A model generated the notes under the pieces. The model was not told the origin of the DNA. It made no database searches and worked only from the letters and a program-made list of their open reading frames with translations. The translations under genes and the position numbers were made by a program. Shown here in pieces: positions 9,335 to 19,000 of a stretch of 64,000 nucleotides of DNA; the stretch's first letter is position 1, and the number at the start of each line of letters is the position of its first letter. This DNA is from QYQL01 sp037128135 (GTDB taxonomy: Bacteria > Verrucomicrobiota > Verrucomicrobiia > Chthoniobacterales > Terrimicrobiaceae). The stretch covers positions 80,559-144,558 of the forward strand of contig JBAXXD010000001.1 of the NCBI GenBank assembly GCA_037128135.1, in the 5' to 3' direction.

Positions 9335-10369
9335 TTAGCTGATCAAATGACCGATCACGAATTGATCCAGCGCCTGATAGTCCCGGCTTGCCACCAGCGC
9401 GGAGGCTGCGGATTCGTCAAAGGCGCGCACTTTATCCAGCATCAGGAGAAATGTTTTGCGGCTATTGATCGCGTGATCCAGCACCTGGTTGATCCCCGTG
9501 GTCCGGTAGGCGTGCGAGTCGAAGGCGACACAGGCATTGTGTTCGCTGCCGTAACGGTGGCGCTCAAGAACCCGCACCTGGTCGAAGGCCGAGCGGAGAT
9601 TGACGCTGCCGAATGGCTTGTCCTGGTCGAACTTCAATCCATTTTGATCGTTCAGATGCACGGACCAAAGCTTCTTCTGCGCGATGGCGAACTCCATCTC
9701 ATCCGCTGGGTCGAGGCCAGCCAGGACGCAATGCGCGCTCTCGATGACGCTGCCGACGCGGGACGGATCGTTCGTCATGTGGGCAAAAGCGAGGACATGG
9801 CCGGCGGTCGGCAGGTAGGCGACGTCCACCGGTTCGTTCGGCTTCGGCTCAATAGCGAGGCGGATATTGGGATGATGAGCGAGCATCTTGTTCGCGGCCT
9901 CCGCGAGATATTCGAGCGAGCGCGCATAGCTTTTGGATTCGCGCACATAGGTTCCTTCGCGGGCCAGCCAGAGCACGATCAGCTCGGTGCCCATGGTCTG
10001 GGCAATGTCAATCGTCTGCAGAGAACGGTCGATGGCGTATTGGCGATCTTTCGCGTTATTGCTGGTATAGCCGCCATCAATCGTCCGCTCGCTGAACCAA
10101 AGCCGCGGCGCGACCATCTCGACGAAAAGCCCTTCTCCTTCGACCTGTTTCCGGACTTCCGCCGCCTCCTTGAGAACCTGTGCGGCGCTCTTGGTGTCGA
10201 TGTCGGGGACGATATCGTCGTCATGGAACATCACGGCATCAAAGCCACCCTTTTTGAAGAGGGAGAGCTTCCAGGCCAGATCCTTAGCCGGGCGGGTCTC
10301 TGGACCGTAGGAGTCACGGCCTTCGCTGATGTTCCAGGGCCCGATCGAAAAGCGGTAGTGATTTTTCAT
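9335..10369 (-). CDS. Xylose isomerase-like TIM barrel protein
   Basis: 344 residues of the xylose isomerase superfamily. The body runs YRFSIGPWNISEGRDSYGPE, then VMFHDDDIVPDID, then LIVLWLAREGTYVRE. The metal-site Glu is in IEPKPNEPVD near 182, and the second metal cluster in VHLNDQNGLKFDQDKPFG near 243. This pattern is close to genuine xylose isomerase (EPKPNEP and the HLND run), so aldose-ketose isomerisation of xylose or a similar sugar is plausible. It is shorter than the classical E. coli enzyme and closer to actinobacterial-type forms. GGGGA about 8 bp upstream supports ATG 10369. A 34-codon open frame ends in a 4-bp ATGA overlap with this start. Confidence 0.8.
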   Translation of the reverse strand: MKNHYRFSIGPWNISEGRDSYGPETRPAKDLAWKLSLFKKGGFDAVMFHDDDIVPDIDTKSAAQVLKEAAEVRKQVEGEGLFVEMVAPRLWFSERTIDGGYTSNNAKDRQYAIDRSLQTIDIAQTMGTELIVLWLAREGTYVRESKSYARSLEYLAEAANKMLAHHPNIRLAIEPKPNEPVDVAYLPTAGHVLAFAHMTNDPSRVGSVIESAHCVLAGLDPADEMEFAIAQKKLWSVHLNDQNGLKFDQDKPFGSVNLRSAFDQVRVLERHRYGSEHNACVAFDSHAYRTTGINQVLDHAINSRKTFLLMLDKVRAFDESAASALVASRDYQALDQFVIGHLIS

Positions 10370-10470
10370 AGGGATTTCCCCTTCTTAAGGGTAGCCGCAG
10401 TTTCCTGCGGGGTTTGGCAAAGGGTTCGAACAGTATTGAGTTGGGCTGCGAGGTTTTCTTTTGTTAGCAT
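10366..10470 (-). pseudogene. Truncated 5' end of a sugar phosphate isomerase gene
   Basis: An open frame of 34 codons, MLTKENLAAQLNTVRTL then CQTPQETAATLKK, ending GKSL and stop. The first 30 residues match the start of sugar phosphate isomerase/epimerases of the form 'xxAAQLYTVR...TPxDIAATLKK'. After LKK the resemblance stops and the sequence becomes the ribosome-binding region of the xylose-isomerase-like gene. The simplest reading is a recombination scar retaining the head of a lost isomerase gene. It could still be translated as a leader coupled by the ATGA overlap. Confidence 0.55.
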
Positions 10471-10513
10471 GGTTTTGGAATTGATGAGCTGAATATTTTT
10501 CTGACAACAAATA

Positions 10514-11458
10514 TCACTGGGTGGTTTTCACCCACTCGGAGGGGGAAAACCGGAATTGCCTTTTAAAGACCCGCGTAAATTGGGAGGACGTTGAGAACCC
10601 GGAATCCATCGCGGCCGAGGTGATGGACTGTCCTTTCTTGAGGAGATCGCAGGCTTTATTTAGCCTCGACCTCTCGACAAATGCCCGGGGGGTCGTCCCT
10701 TCAGCCTCCAGAAAAAGCCGGTGAAAATGGAACGCGCTGTATCCCGCAGCCTTGGCCAGATCCCCCAAGTCCAGGCTATCCGTCAAATGCCCGGTGACGT
10801 AGCGCTTGATCTCATGGACCAGCGAGATCCCGTCAACCGTCTGGCTTTTCAAGTCGGGATCCATCAACAACCCAAATAATTCGTGGAGCAGATAGGCCAG
10901 GAAATGCTGGGTCTTCAGCTCATCCAATTGACTTTCCATCCGGCTCAGAAGCTCTCCGGCTCTCCTGAAATCCTCCAACAAGGAAACCGAAGGCACTGCC
11001 ACCGGCGTGGACAGCAAACCTGTGGCGGGGATATTCCGGACGAAATTCATCATGCACTTGCCGTGGGGAAGAAAATGAATCCAAAAATCGACACACTCCC
11101 CGTGGTGGGTCGAATAGCCCGAATCATGAGGAACCTTCGCCGCGATCAAGGCGGCCGAGCCGGGCGATAATCGAACGGCCTTCCCGTTGATCCCATACAA
11201 ATGCTCAGCAGAGAGAGAAACAAGTATTTCAGGATAATCGTGCGAGTGGCTGTGGGCTTTCGACCACAACGCGAACTCCCGTGGGGGGCGCTTTATGGCA
11301 AGAGGCATCCCGAACCGGATCGCGTTAACGGCATTCAGCCACGCCTCCCTCGTCAGATGATATTTCTTCAGATTCTCCTTCGACGACACCCTTGGGACTT
11401 TAGGCACGGGGCGGATCGACGTCAAGCAGGCGGGGTAGGGCCAACGCATGAAATTCAT
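10514..11458 (-). CDS. AraC family transcriptional regulator
   Basis: 314 residues from ATG 11458, which has AAGGG just upstream; an in-frame ATG at 11449 is an alternative. The N-terminal half is a cupin-like sensor domain (HSHSHDYPEILVSLSAEH, then LSPGSAALIAAKVPH), as in regulators sensing mono- or oligosaccharides. The C-terminal 100 residues carry two helix-turn-helix units: LGDLAKAAGYSAFHFHRLF and ITSAAMDSGFSTSSQFTRVF, followed by FRFSPSEW. It lies between the aminotransferase and the xylose-isomerase-like gene and is the only intact regulator of the island, so it probably controls island genes. Longer upstream open frame (to 11848) runs through intergenic hairpins and is not credible coding sequence. 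Confidence 0.88.
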   Translation of the reverse strand: MNFMRWPYPACLTSIRPVPKVPRVSSKENLKKYHLTREAWLNAVNAIRFGMPLAIKRPPREFALWSKAHSHSHDYPEILVSLSAEHLYGINGKAVRLSPGSAALIAAKVPHDSGYSTHHGECVDFWIHFLPHGKCMMNFVRNIPATGLLSTPVAVPSVSLLEDFRRAGELLSRMESQLDELKTQHFLAYLLHELFGLLMDPDLKSQTVDGISLVHEIKRYVTGHLTDSLDLGDLAKAAGYSAFHFHRLFLEAEGTTPRAFVERSRLNKACDLLKKGQSITSAAMDSGFSTSSQFTRVFKRQFRFSPSEWVKTTQ

Positions 11459-11507
11459 TGCCCTTGAGAACACGTAACACCCATTGCACGATGCTTTTTT
11501 ACTGGGG

Positions 11508-11575
11508 AACACGCGCGTCGCGCGTGTTCGTGTTGGCGTCCCGCCAACACGATTTTCCGGCGGTGACGCCGGAAA
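11508..11575. repeat. Three consecutive perfect hairpins (REP-like array)
   Basis: Three perfect inverted repeats stand back to back: 11508-11528 (10-bp arms AACACGCGCG / CGCGCGTGTT), 11530-11550 (arms GTGTTGGCG / CGCCAACAC, 3-nt loop) and 11554-11575 (arms TTTCCGGCG / CGCCGGAAA, 4-nt loop). A further stem, GGCGTTT / AAACGCC, lies at 11654-11673. They occupy the 266-bp gap between the aminotransferase stop and the AraC start. They could act as a transcript-end stabiliser, an attenuating leader of araC, or a REP-type repeat. Confidence 0.75.
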
Positions 11576-11724
11576 CCACACCCGAGACGGGTATGCTCGC
11601 CTGAAGGATGCGATTCGCACGCGCATTTTCATGTGTTTGCCTTGGCAAGCCTGGGCGTTTCTGAGCAAACGCCTGGGCCTTGGGAAAATTGGGACGGGGC
11701 TCGGGAGCATGGATCTTTGGCGGT

Positions 11725-13053
11725 TTATCCCCAGGCCTGTGCCACCTTGCGGATCGCGTGATCCACCTGATCGACAAACTCCGCGCTGAAATTCTGATTG
11801 ATGGGAAGCACCACGGCCCGACTCAGCCAGCCCTGCGTTTTGGGGCACATCTCTTTGGTGTAGCTCACCTCACAGGGACGCTCGGTCGAGGCCCAGGGGA
11901 AACCGTTCCGATGCGGAGTCCGCTTTTCCATGATGTAATCCCAATGGTAAAATATATGGCGGTCCGGGATTTGTTTGGAGAACATCGTCCCGCAAGAAAC
12001 CCCTTCGGCCCGGAGGGCATCGGAAATCTCCCCGGCCTTTTTGCTGTCCTCCATGAAGAACACGAGCGAGATGCCGCAATCGCCCTCCCGGTCGTTGACG
12101 CGTTCCATCTTGACTCCGGGGATGGTTTCGCAGGCGGCCCAAAGCTTTCGCTTGATGGCCCGGGTCCGGTCAAGGATGCGGTCGCGCTTTTTGAGCTGCT
12201 CAAAAGCGATCGCGCCATGCACCTCGGACTGGCGGTAGTTTTCCCCGCAAAAACAGATCTTCCTCCAATCCTGAACGGCATCCGCATCCCCCACTTGGCC
12301 CTCCATCCAAAACGCATAGGCCGAATCATGGTAGATCGCCGCACGCTCAAAAACCTCTTTTTTATTGGTGACCACCGCCCCGCCTTCGCCGGCGGTAATG
12401 ATCTTAAATTGTTGCAGGCTGAATATCCCGGCGTCACCGATCGATCCCAGAGGCTTCCCTCGAAACTCGCCGCCGTTTGCTTGCGCGCAATCCTCCAATA
12501 CGACGATCCCGCGGCGGGACGCGATCTCGACAATCCGCGCCATATCGCATGGCGTGCCGCGCATATGCACCGGGATGACCGCCTTGGTTCGGGGCGTGAT
12601 CTTTTTCTCCAGATCCTCCGGGTCGATGGTGAGCGAGTCGTCCGACTCGACGATCACCGGAAAGGCGCCGATGGCGAGAACCGCTGCGGCCGTCGCGATA
12701 TACGTGTAGGCGGGAACAAGCACCTCGTCGCCCGTGCTCACGCCCAGGCCGATCAACCCGCAGATCAGCGCGGATGTTCCGCTATTCACAGCAAGCACAT
12801 TCTTCACCCCAAGCTTCTGAGCAAAGAGGCTTTCAAAGTTCGACACCGTTGATTCCCCTTCAGCCTTCCCATACCGGAACAGCTTTTTGCTCCGCAGGAC
12901 CTCGGTCACGGCTTGAATCTCTTCTTCGCCGATCTCACTCGGGCCATACCCCCCATGTTGCGGCCCCAAAGCGGTGACGGCTTTCGGCCCTCCGCGAATC
13001 GCCAAGATTTCCTTCTCCTCGCAGACAGCACCAGCAGGTTTTTCTCTTTTCAT
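11725..13053 (-). CDS. DegT/DnrJ/EryC1/StrS family PLP-dependent aminotransferase
   Basis: 442 residues from ATG 13053. Typical features: NVLAVNSGTSALICGLIGLG near 85-105, EVLVPAYTYIATAAAVL, the cofactor-contacting VLEDCAQANGGEF, and the PLP lysine in FSLQQFKIITAGEGGA. Members transfer an amino group to a keto-sugar or related cyclic ketone. The QQFK form resembles enzymes acting on sugar or cyclitol ketones beside Gfo/Idh dehydrogenases, but the substrate cannot be named. The open frame continues upstream to 13137, but that extension translates repeat copy C and is probably not coding. It is separated from the upstream glycosidase by 384 bp of gene fragments. Confidence 0.88.
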   Translation of the reverse strand: MKREKPAGAVCEEKEILAIRGGPKAVTALGPQHGGYGPSEIGEEEIQAVTEVLRSKKLFRYGKAEGESTVSNFESLFAQKLGVKNVLAVNSGTSALICGLIGLGVSTGDEVLVPAYTYIATAAAVLAIGAFPVIVESDDSLTIDPEDLEKKITPRTKAVIPVHMRGTPCDMARIVEIASRRGIVVLEDCAQANGGEFRGKPLGSIGDAGIFSLQQFKIITAGEGGAVVTNKKEVFERAAIYHDSAYAFWMEGQVGDADAVQDWRKICFCGENYRQSEVHGAIAFEQLKKRDRILDRTRAIKRKLWAACETIPGVKMERVNDREGDCGISLVFFMEDSKKAGEISDALRAEGVSCGTMFSKQIPDRHIFYHWDYIMEKRTPHRNGFPWASTERPCEVSYTKEMCPKTQGWLSRAVVLPINQNFSAEFVDQVDHAIRKVAQAWG

Positions 13054-13083
13054 GTGGCCCATCCTGCGCTTTCCAGCCAGGCG

Positions 13084-13123
13084 CGCATTCCAATTCTTGC
13101 TATCGTTTGGCTTTTCTTGCGGT
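13084..13123 (-). repeat. Mosaic repeat, copy C (distal part only)
   Basis: A 40-bp block nearly identical to the distal ends of copies A (2223..2262) and D (25054..25093). It lies 30 bp upstream of the aminotransferase ATG, in the same orientation relative to its downstream gene as the other copies. The ald-derived half is absent here. Confidence 0.75.
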
Positions 13124-13237
13124 GTGGATTCAAGCAAAGAGCCAGAAACGAACAGAAAACTTGTCCGCGAATCGTCTCATCGCAAGGAGGGTCAACCGGG
13201 TAGTTTGGAATCCCTTTGGTCATTGCCGGTGTGACAA

Positions 13238-13312
13238 TCAGGCGGCAGGTGTTCTCAGGAACTCGATGTCGTCGAGATGCGCCCCAACGGCTAAAACGGA
13301 TTTTGCTTCATA
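13238..13312 (-). pseudogene. Remnant of the 5' end of a PIG-L family deacetylase gene
   Basis: The minus frame reads YEAKSVLAVGAHLDDIEFL then RTPAA and stop. The AVGAHxDDIEF core is the N-terminal zinc-binding motif of PIG-L/LmbE N-acetylglucosamine deacetylases (usually AHPDDIEF). Nothing of the remaining 200 or so residues follows, and the frame has no start codon. It is therefore read as a fragment left by deletion or recombination between the six-hairpin glycosidase and the aminotransferase. Confidence 0.5.
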
Positions 13313-13423
13313 CTATTTCAGGTTTGGTGTCTCGTAAATCGCCTTGCCTCCGACCCGGATTTCCACGGACACCAGGTATTTCTGCAGCGCGGACACATCG
13401 AGATTTACAGATTCCATCTTCAT
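13313..13423 (-). CDS. Short open frame of unknown function (36 aa)
   Basis: It begins with an ATG 14 bp after the stop of the six-hairpin glycosidase gene and encodes MKMESVNLDVSALQKYL followed by VSVEIRVGGKAIYETPNLK. No Shine-Dalgarno, signal peptide or known motif is seen. The codon use looks protein-like, but given the PIG-L fragment immediately downstream this may also be a relic of a larger gene. Low confidence that it is expressed. Confidence 0.3.
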   Translation of the reverse strand: MKMESVNLDVSALQKYLVSVEIRVGGKAIYETPNLK

Positions 13424-13437
13424 GATTTTTGGTTGAT

Positions 13438-16089
13438 CTAAAATGTTAGGCGGACGCTCGCCTTGCCGTTGAAGTCGCCAATCGTCACGGTTTCCGTCTC
13501 CGGGTCATATGAGCCGGTGTCGCATGCGCGTGCTTTCAAGCCTTCCGGATGCGGCAAACGGATCGTTGCCTTTTCCAGCTTGGTTCCGGGACGGATTGCG
13601 ATTTCCGCCATAATCCGGTTGTTTTTCAGATCGGATTCCGCCTTGAAATGAATTGCCCCGAAATAGGATTTGACACCGTCGAGAACGATTTTCTTGCCGT
13701 CCTCAAGCCAGCGACGAGGAATGGCTTTGAGCATGGACAGGGAGTTGCCCTCCTCCAGATAGAGCATCCAGCGGGTTTGCATCAGGAACCAGGCTTCTTC
13801 GTGGGTCTTATGCTCGCTGGCATGCCAGTAGTGTTCCCAGAAGGTATAGGTCTCCCGATCCTGCAGGCCGGTCAACTGGTTGTAATACAATTTTAAAAAC
13901 GCTTTGATTTCGCCGCGTTTGATATGCGCGAAGTCGTGGCGGCTGTAATACGGCTGGCTCAGCGCGGCATTTTCCCTGGTCATCGGATACTGGTTGGTCT
14001 TCTGGATGAAGTCGGAAGCCCTCTCCTCCGGTTCAAGCACCTCGCTCACGATCAGCCAATTGGCACCAATCAGCGATGTTCTCGTCACAAATGCGCCATG
14101 CGTGAAAGAATTTCCCCCATCGGCGTAGAGGTGGTGCGCGCCCGTGTATTCCGCCCAGGAAGGCAGGAGCGGAGCCCATGAACCGTCGCCAATCGGAACC
14201 AGCGGAGCCCTGGCCTGCGAGTGGTAAACAGAACTGACGATATCCCGCCTGTAATCTTTGATTTCGTTTTCAAGTCTTTTCGAATAAACGGGATCAATGG
14301 CGGCAGTCATCTCGACCATTCTGGATAAGCCAAGGTAAGTTCCGGCATTGAGAAAATAGGCATGAAAGAAATCATCGGGATCGGCAACTTTACCGTCAAC
14401 CAACCCATAGCAGCCGGCGGCTTTTAATTCTGGACGCTTGTTACGCTCACGCCAGGCGAGCAGGTAACCGGCGGCTTTTTTGAGTTTCGGCATGACACGT
14501 CTCAACCATGCGGTGTCCCGGGTGTAACGGAAGTGTTCGCCGGCGGTCCACAGCAGCGGGCCGGATTCGCTCTGGTAATTATTAAAGTTCTGGATGAACC
14601 CGCTCTCCTGTTGCCTGTTTAAGAAGAACTGTATGGATCGTTCGGCCAGCTTGTGCCATCCCATCGAATCGAAAAACTGAATGATCGGCGCGCTTTCGGT
14701 GCCGATTGGTCCATACCACCCAATTGTTGCCAGCGCGGCACCGTCCGGCTCAAGCCCCAAGGTGGTGATATCGCAATGGAGAAGCCCGGCTTTGATCCGT
14801 TCGTCAATCGCCTTTTCCGGAACAGCGATTTTTGCGGCGCTGTCAAGTTTCTTCAACCAAAAATCGCGGCATCCCACGAAATGTTTTTCAAAATCCCATG
14901 CGGCAAGTTTTTCCGCGCGTTTCAGGGCAAGCGGGGAATGCGGGACCAGGATATCAAAAACCACTTTTTGTCCGGGCTGGATCAGGACGCTCATCTCCTC
15001 GTCGCGCATGGCTTCGCCATTCATGAGCGCCACGGCATACACTTTGTCCATTTTTTTGAACCGCGACATTCCGTTTTCAAACTGATGCTCGTCCGGATAC
15101 TTATTGGGATGTCCAACAGGAATGCAGCAAGGCACTTTGAAAAAGGCATAGTTGGGCGTTCTGGCGGTGTTGACCGCCTCCACCCGGAACGCGCAGATGA
15201 TTTCCTGCTCGCGTTCGTGCATCTCTAGATCCAGCAGGCATTTAATCTTCTCTTTCTCCTCAGCGGAAATCATGTTGCCATGAGTGTTAGCATATGCGGC
15301 CGCCCAGTCGGAGCCGCGGACAGCTTGATCGGAGAGGATTTCTTTTTCCAGTGCGGCAAACGACGTGATATGGTACTGGACACCGCCTTCATCCTGCACG
15401 GCACGGAGGATAGGCAGTGAGCCGCATTCAAGACGGCGGACAGTTTTCGTGCGGCAATGGCTGCCCGGGCCAACAACAAAATTGATTTGATAGGCAGTCT
15501 CTTTTTCGGCGGGGTTGGCGCTGTGCATCGAATGGTAGCACGGCTGTATCTGCCCCCAATAATTAAATCTTGGCTGATAGCCTACCCGGAACATGCGCAT
15601 ATCCCGGCTGATGCCCAGCCAGGTCTGGCAATACTGCTCTGTATTGTACCCGCAGGCATTTTCATATGATTCTTCAGGCTCATTTTCAAAGCGCCCAAAA
15701 TCGGAAAGCAGCGCCCGCCCAGCAATGTCGTCCGCGACCTGCTGGAACGACCTGGAATCATCGCCGGGGACAACAGCAACTCGGAATTCCGGAATATAGA
15801 CGGGAGTTTCGGAACTCACATCTCTCAGAAAAAATGAAAACGGGTTCTTTTGAGTGAAGACGTTTATTATTGTCGCAAAAGCGCCCGTTTTCAGGGTTGC
15901 TTTGCCGAGCACGATTTCCAGCCTGCCGCCAACAGGAAGCTGGAATTCGCAATCGGCGGTCTTGCCCATAGGCACCACCTCGGACAACTTCCGAAGCGTG
16001 CCATGGACAACGCCAATTGTGCCTTTTACTTTCTTTTCTCCAAATAGCACTGAAATTTTCATTTCGAGGATTCCTCTCTGTCTATTCAT
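13438..16089 (-). CDS. Six-hairpin (alpha/alpha)6 glycosidase-like protein
   Basis: 883 residues without a signal peptide. The N-terminal 350 residues look like beta-sandwich domains. The central part (about 400-780) has the helical repeats of (alpha/alpha)6-barrel glycosidases, with ESGPLLWTAGEHFRYTRDTA, GCYGLVDGKVADPDDFFHAY and a late AWFLMQTRWMLYLEEGN. A beta-rich C-terminal domain follows. The fold class is recognisable (GH78/GH95/GH63-like clan) but the CAZy family and sugar are not. ATG 16089 overlaps the upstream GH2 stop by ATGA and has AGGAGA ahead of it; a second ATG at 16062 has its own AGAGAGGA, so either may start translation. The stretch is noticeably AT-richer than genes right of 27 kb. 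Confidence 0.6.
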   Translation of the reverse strand: MNRQRGILEMKISVLFGEKKVKGTIGVVHGTLRKLSEVVPMGKTADCEFQLPVGGRLEIVLGKATLKTGAFATIINVFTQKNPFSFFLRDVSSETPVYIPEFRVAVVPGDDSRSFQQVADDIAGRALLSDFGRFENEPEESYENACGYNTEQYCQTWLGISRDMRMFRVGYQPRFNYWGQIQPCYHSMHSANPAEKETAYQINFVVGPGSHCRTKTVRRLECGSLPILRAVQDEGGVQYHITSFAALEKEILSDQAVRGSDWAAAYANTHGNMISAEEKEKIKCLLDLEMHEREQEIICAFRVEAVNTARTPNYAFFKVPCCIPVGHPNKYPDEHQFENGMSRFKKMDKVYAVALMNGEAMRDEEMSVLIQPGQKVVFDILVPHSPLALKRAEKLAAWDFEKHFVGCRDFWLKKLDSAAKIAVPEKAIDERIKAGLLHCDITTLGLEPDGAALATIGWYGPIGTESAPIIQFFDSMGWHKLAERSIQFFLNRQQESGFIQNFNNYQSESGPLLWTAGEHFRYTRDTAWLRRVMPKLKKAAGYLLAWRERNKRPELKAAGCYGLVDGKVADPDDFFHAYFLNAGTYLGLSRMVEMTAAIDPVYSKRLENEIKDYRRDIVSSVYHSQARAPLVPIGDGSWAPLLPSWAEYTGAHHLYADGGNSFTHGAFVTRTSLIGANWLIVSEVLEPEERASDFIQKTNQYPMTRENAALSQPYYSRHDFAHIKRGEIKAFLKLYYNQLTGLQDRETYTFWEHYWHASEHKTHEEAWFLMQTRWMLYLEEGNSLSMLKAIPRRWLEDGKKIVLDGVKSYFGAIHFKAESDLKNNRIMAEIAIRPGTKLEKATIRLPHPEGLKARACDTGSYDPETETVTIGDFNGKASVRLTF

Positions 16090-19000
16090 AAATGTTTCTC
16101 CTCGATAGCACCGAGTCCGGCGACCGCCACGTAATCACCATTGTTCACGACATGTGTAGCGACAAAGCGCAGGTAGCGCCCGGCAATCGGCTTTTCCAAG
16201 GCGATGACCTGCATGCCTTGAGGATTGTTGAGCGTGCCTTTTGCGGCGAGGTTCCACTGGTTGGCGTCGGTGCTGAGATAGAACTCATACTGATCTGGTG
16301 TGCCCCCGCTGTCGAGTGAGCCGGAGGGGATTTCCCCTTGGCGTGGCAGGAAGGTGAAGGCTTCGAGTGTCCGGGTGCACCCCATATCCAGGACGGCTTC
16401 CTGGGGCGCGGCGCTCTTGGTTTTGTCGTTGTCGTAGGTCTGCCAATACGTTCCCGGGTCGTCGTCGAGCAAATGGTCCGCTCCCGCGCAGCCACGGTTA
16501 CCGAAGGGGCTCTCATGGCTGACGTTCACCACGGTCCAGGAGCTCCGGTCACTCCCGAAAACCGCCGTCACGGTTTCAGACTGGTTATTGGCGCCTTCAA
16601 AATACACGCAAGCCCTCACGGTACCCCCATCGCGAAGAGCGAAGGGCTGCGCGTAAACTCGCGAGGTCACATTGGGCTGCGAACCGTCGAGGGTGTAGCG
16701 AATGGAGAGGCTCGGGTCGGTGCAGCGGAGGCTGACTGCGCCCGCTTGATTTCGCGAGATGACCAGCCTGCTTTTTTGTAGATCGGGCGGCGGCAGGCTC
16801 TCGGCGTGTTGGCGCAAGGCTGCCAAATCGAAGGTGCCCTTGGGCTGAAACTCTGCGGATTGGGCGTAGCGAATGAACTGGTCGAGCAAGCTGACCGACT
16901 CCGGGTTATCCGAACCGAGATTCCATCCCGAGGCTAATAGTTTCCCCTGGCCGGCTCGGGCTTGGAACGCATAAAGGTTGAAGCCAAGCGGGTAGCCCGT
17001 AGTTCCGAACCCGTAGCTGCTATAGCGGCCGATGCCAACCATCAGAGGTTCAACATGGCGGAATGAGTGCCCCTCATCAAGCTTTTCGGCGGTGTCCAGC
17101 AAGCGGAACCAGCCTTGATCGAGGGACCGGCCATGAGGGAATGTGCCAAATGCGGGATGGTCGGCAATGGCTGTGCCGGCTTGATTGCTCACACCACCGG
17201 ACGCCCATTCGCCCAGATGGTAGCCGGGGTTGAACAGGTTGTATCCCGGCAGCGAGAGGCACACGACACTTTTGCCTTGCTGCAAGGCTTCCGACACTCC
17301 CGCCTCCAGGAGGTTGCCCGCCACGATGAGCATAGCGTCGGAGGCTTGCGGAGTTCCGAGCTTCGAAACTCCGGGGTAGCGCGCGGCAAGGAGATCATAA
17401 GCGCGCGGCGAGGCCGCGATCGCTTTTCCTGATCCGGCCTGTGGGTGGAATTTTGGATGGATCCAAATGTCCCATGAGTTACTCGAATGGGCAGCGTCCA
17501 GATCGACTTTCAGCGTGGCTTTGATGGCGCGAGTGACTGCGGGGATGGCAATCTGGCTCCGCCCGACGACCGGCACCGTGCCTGCCGCGATGTGGACTCC
17601 CTCAATTTTACCGCTGGCCAGAGTTTGTTCCCCGGCGGTGAGTTGCCAATGGAGCGTGGCATTTTCCAATGGCTGCGCCTGAAAGTGCGAAACAACCCAG
17701 TCGATATCCAAGGTATCGCCCCCGGTATGGATCAAGGTTGCAGGATTGAGCCCGAGCACTTGCGGCGATTTGGGTCCGACGGCTCTGGCGCAGATCACCG
17801 TCGGGGCGTTGAATTGCTGGAATGTTTCCGGGGTGCTCTGCTTGGGACCCCAGAACGTATCGAGGATACCGCACTGGCCGATCGGCGAGATGTCAACCAT
17901 CAACCAAAAACTGAACCCGTCGAGCAGAGGGTCGATCCGTGCCGATTCGATCACGAGCTTGCTCCAGATCGATTGGAGCGCGCCGCCCGCATCGAAACAT
18001 TGATCCGCCCAGCTCCAATCGAGGCCGACGGGTCCAGACACGAAGGATTTCACTTTTTCGAGCGACTGGTTCGGCGCGAAGCCGCCGGTGAATTTCGGCT
18101 CGATCCGTGGGTCTTCGTAGATGCCCAAGCTCGAAAACTCATGCCGGACCTGCGGGCACCGCTTGTCTTTCAACAGCGCGAGATTTGCCCCGTATCCGTA
18201 ATGATCGACCTCGGAGTTTTCCAGCGTGGTGTTTAAGCCGCCGTCCAGGCAGAGCCAGGGCCGCGTGGGATCAAGCGATTTCGCCAGCTGAATTAATTCC
18301 TCTCCCAGCGGCGACGGCATGAACATTTCATTCCCTCCGCAGTAGATCGCAAGCGAAGGGTAGCGACGGTAATGGGTCACTAATTCCTGGAGATCCTCTT
18401 TTGGTGTCTGCGGCGCGCACGACATATGATTGAGGTTCGGTTTTCCTCCCCGGGCTCCATAGTAGGGAAGTTCCGGCTGAAGCAGGATCCCCACTTCAGC
18501 GGCTGCTTCAAAATACTCCGGGTTCTCGCAGTGGGTGTGCATCCGAACGTAGTTGAATCCGTAATCCTTGACGATTTGGAGATGCCGGGCGTGTTCTTTG
18601 CGCGAGGCGGGCGAGCAGATCGTCTGCGGGTAAACATGGTTGTCGCCGCAACCGCGACCGAAATAGCGCACGTTGTTGAGAAACATGTCGCCGCCGCGCA
18701 CCTCGTATTTTTTGACGCCAAAACGTTCGGCCCAGCCGTCGATGGGATTGTCTCCCTGAAACAAAACAATCTCCACGTCGTAAAGGGACGGGCATTCAGG
18801 CGACCATGGCAGAAATGGCTTCAGGTCAACTTCAGCCGTCAGTTCCGTGAGCGGGCCTGCTCCGACCGGCACAGCGACGGTCATTTCGCCCGCCAGACGC
18901 TGGTCCGTGCGCGTGGTCACGCGGAATTTCACGGTGTAAGGCTCGATGGGAGCAGAACCCGTCGTGTTTCGTAGCAACACATGAAAGCGCACTTTCTTTT

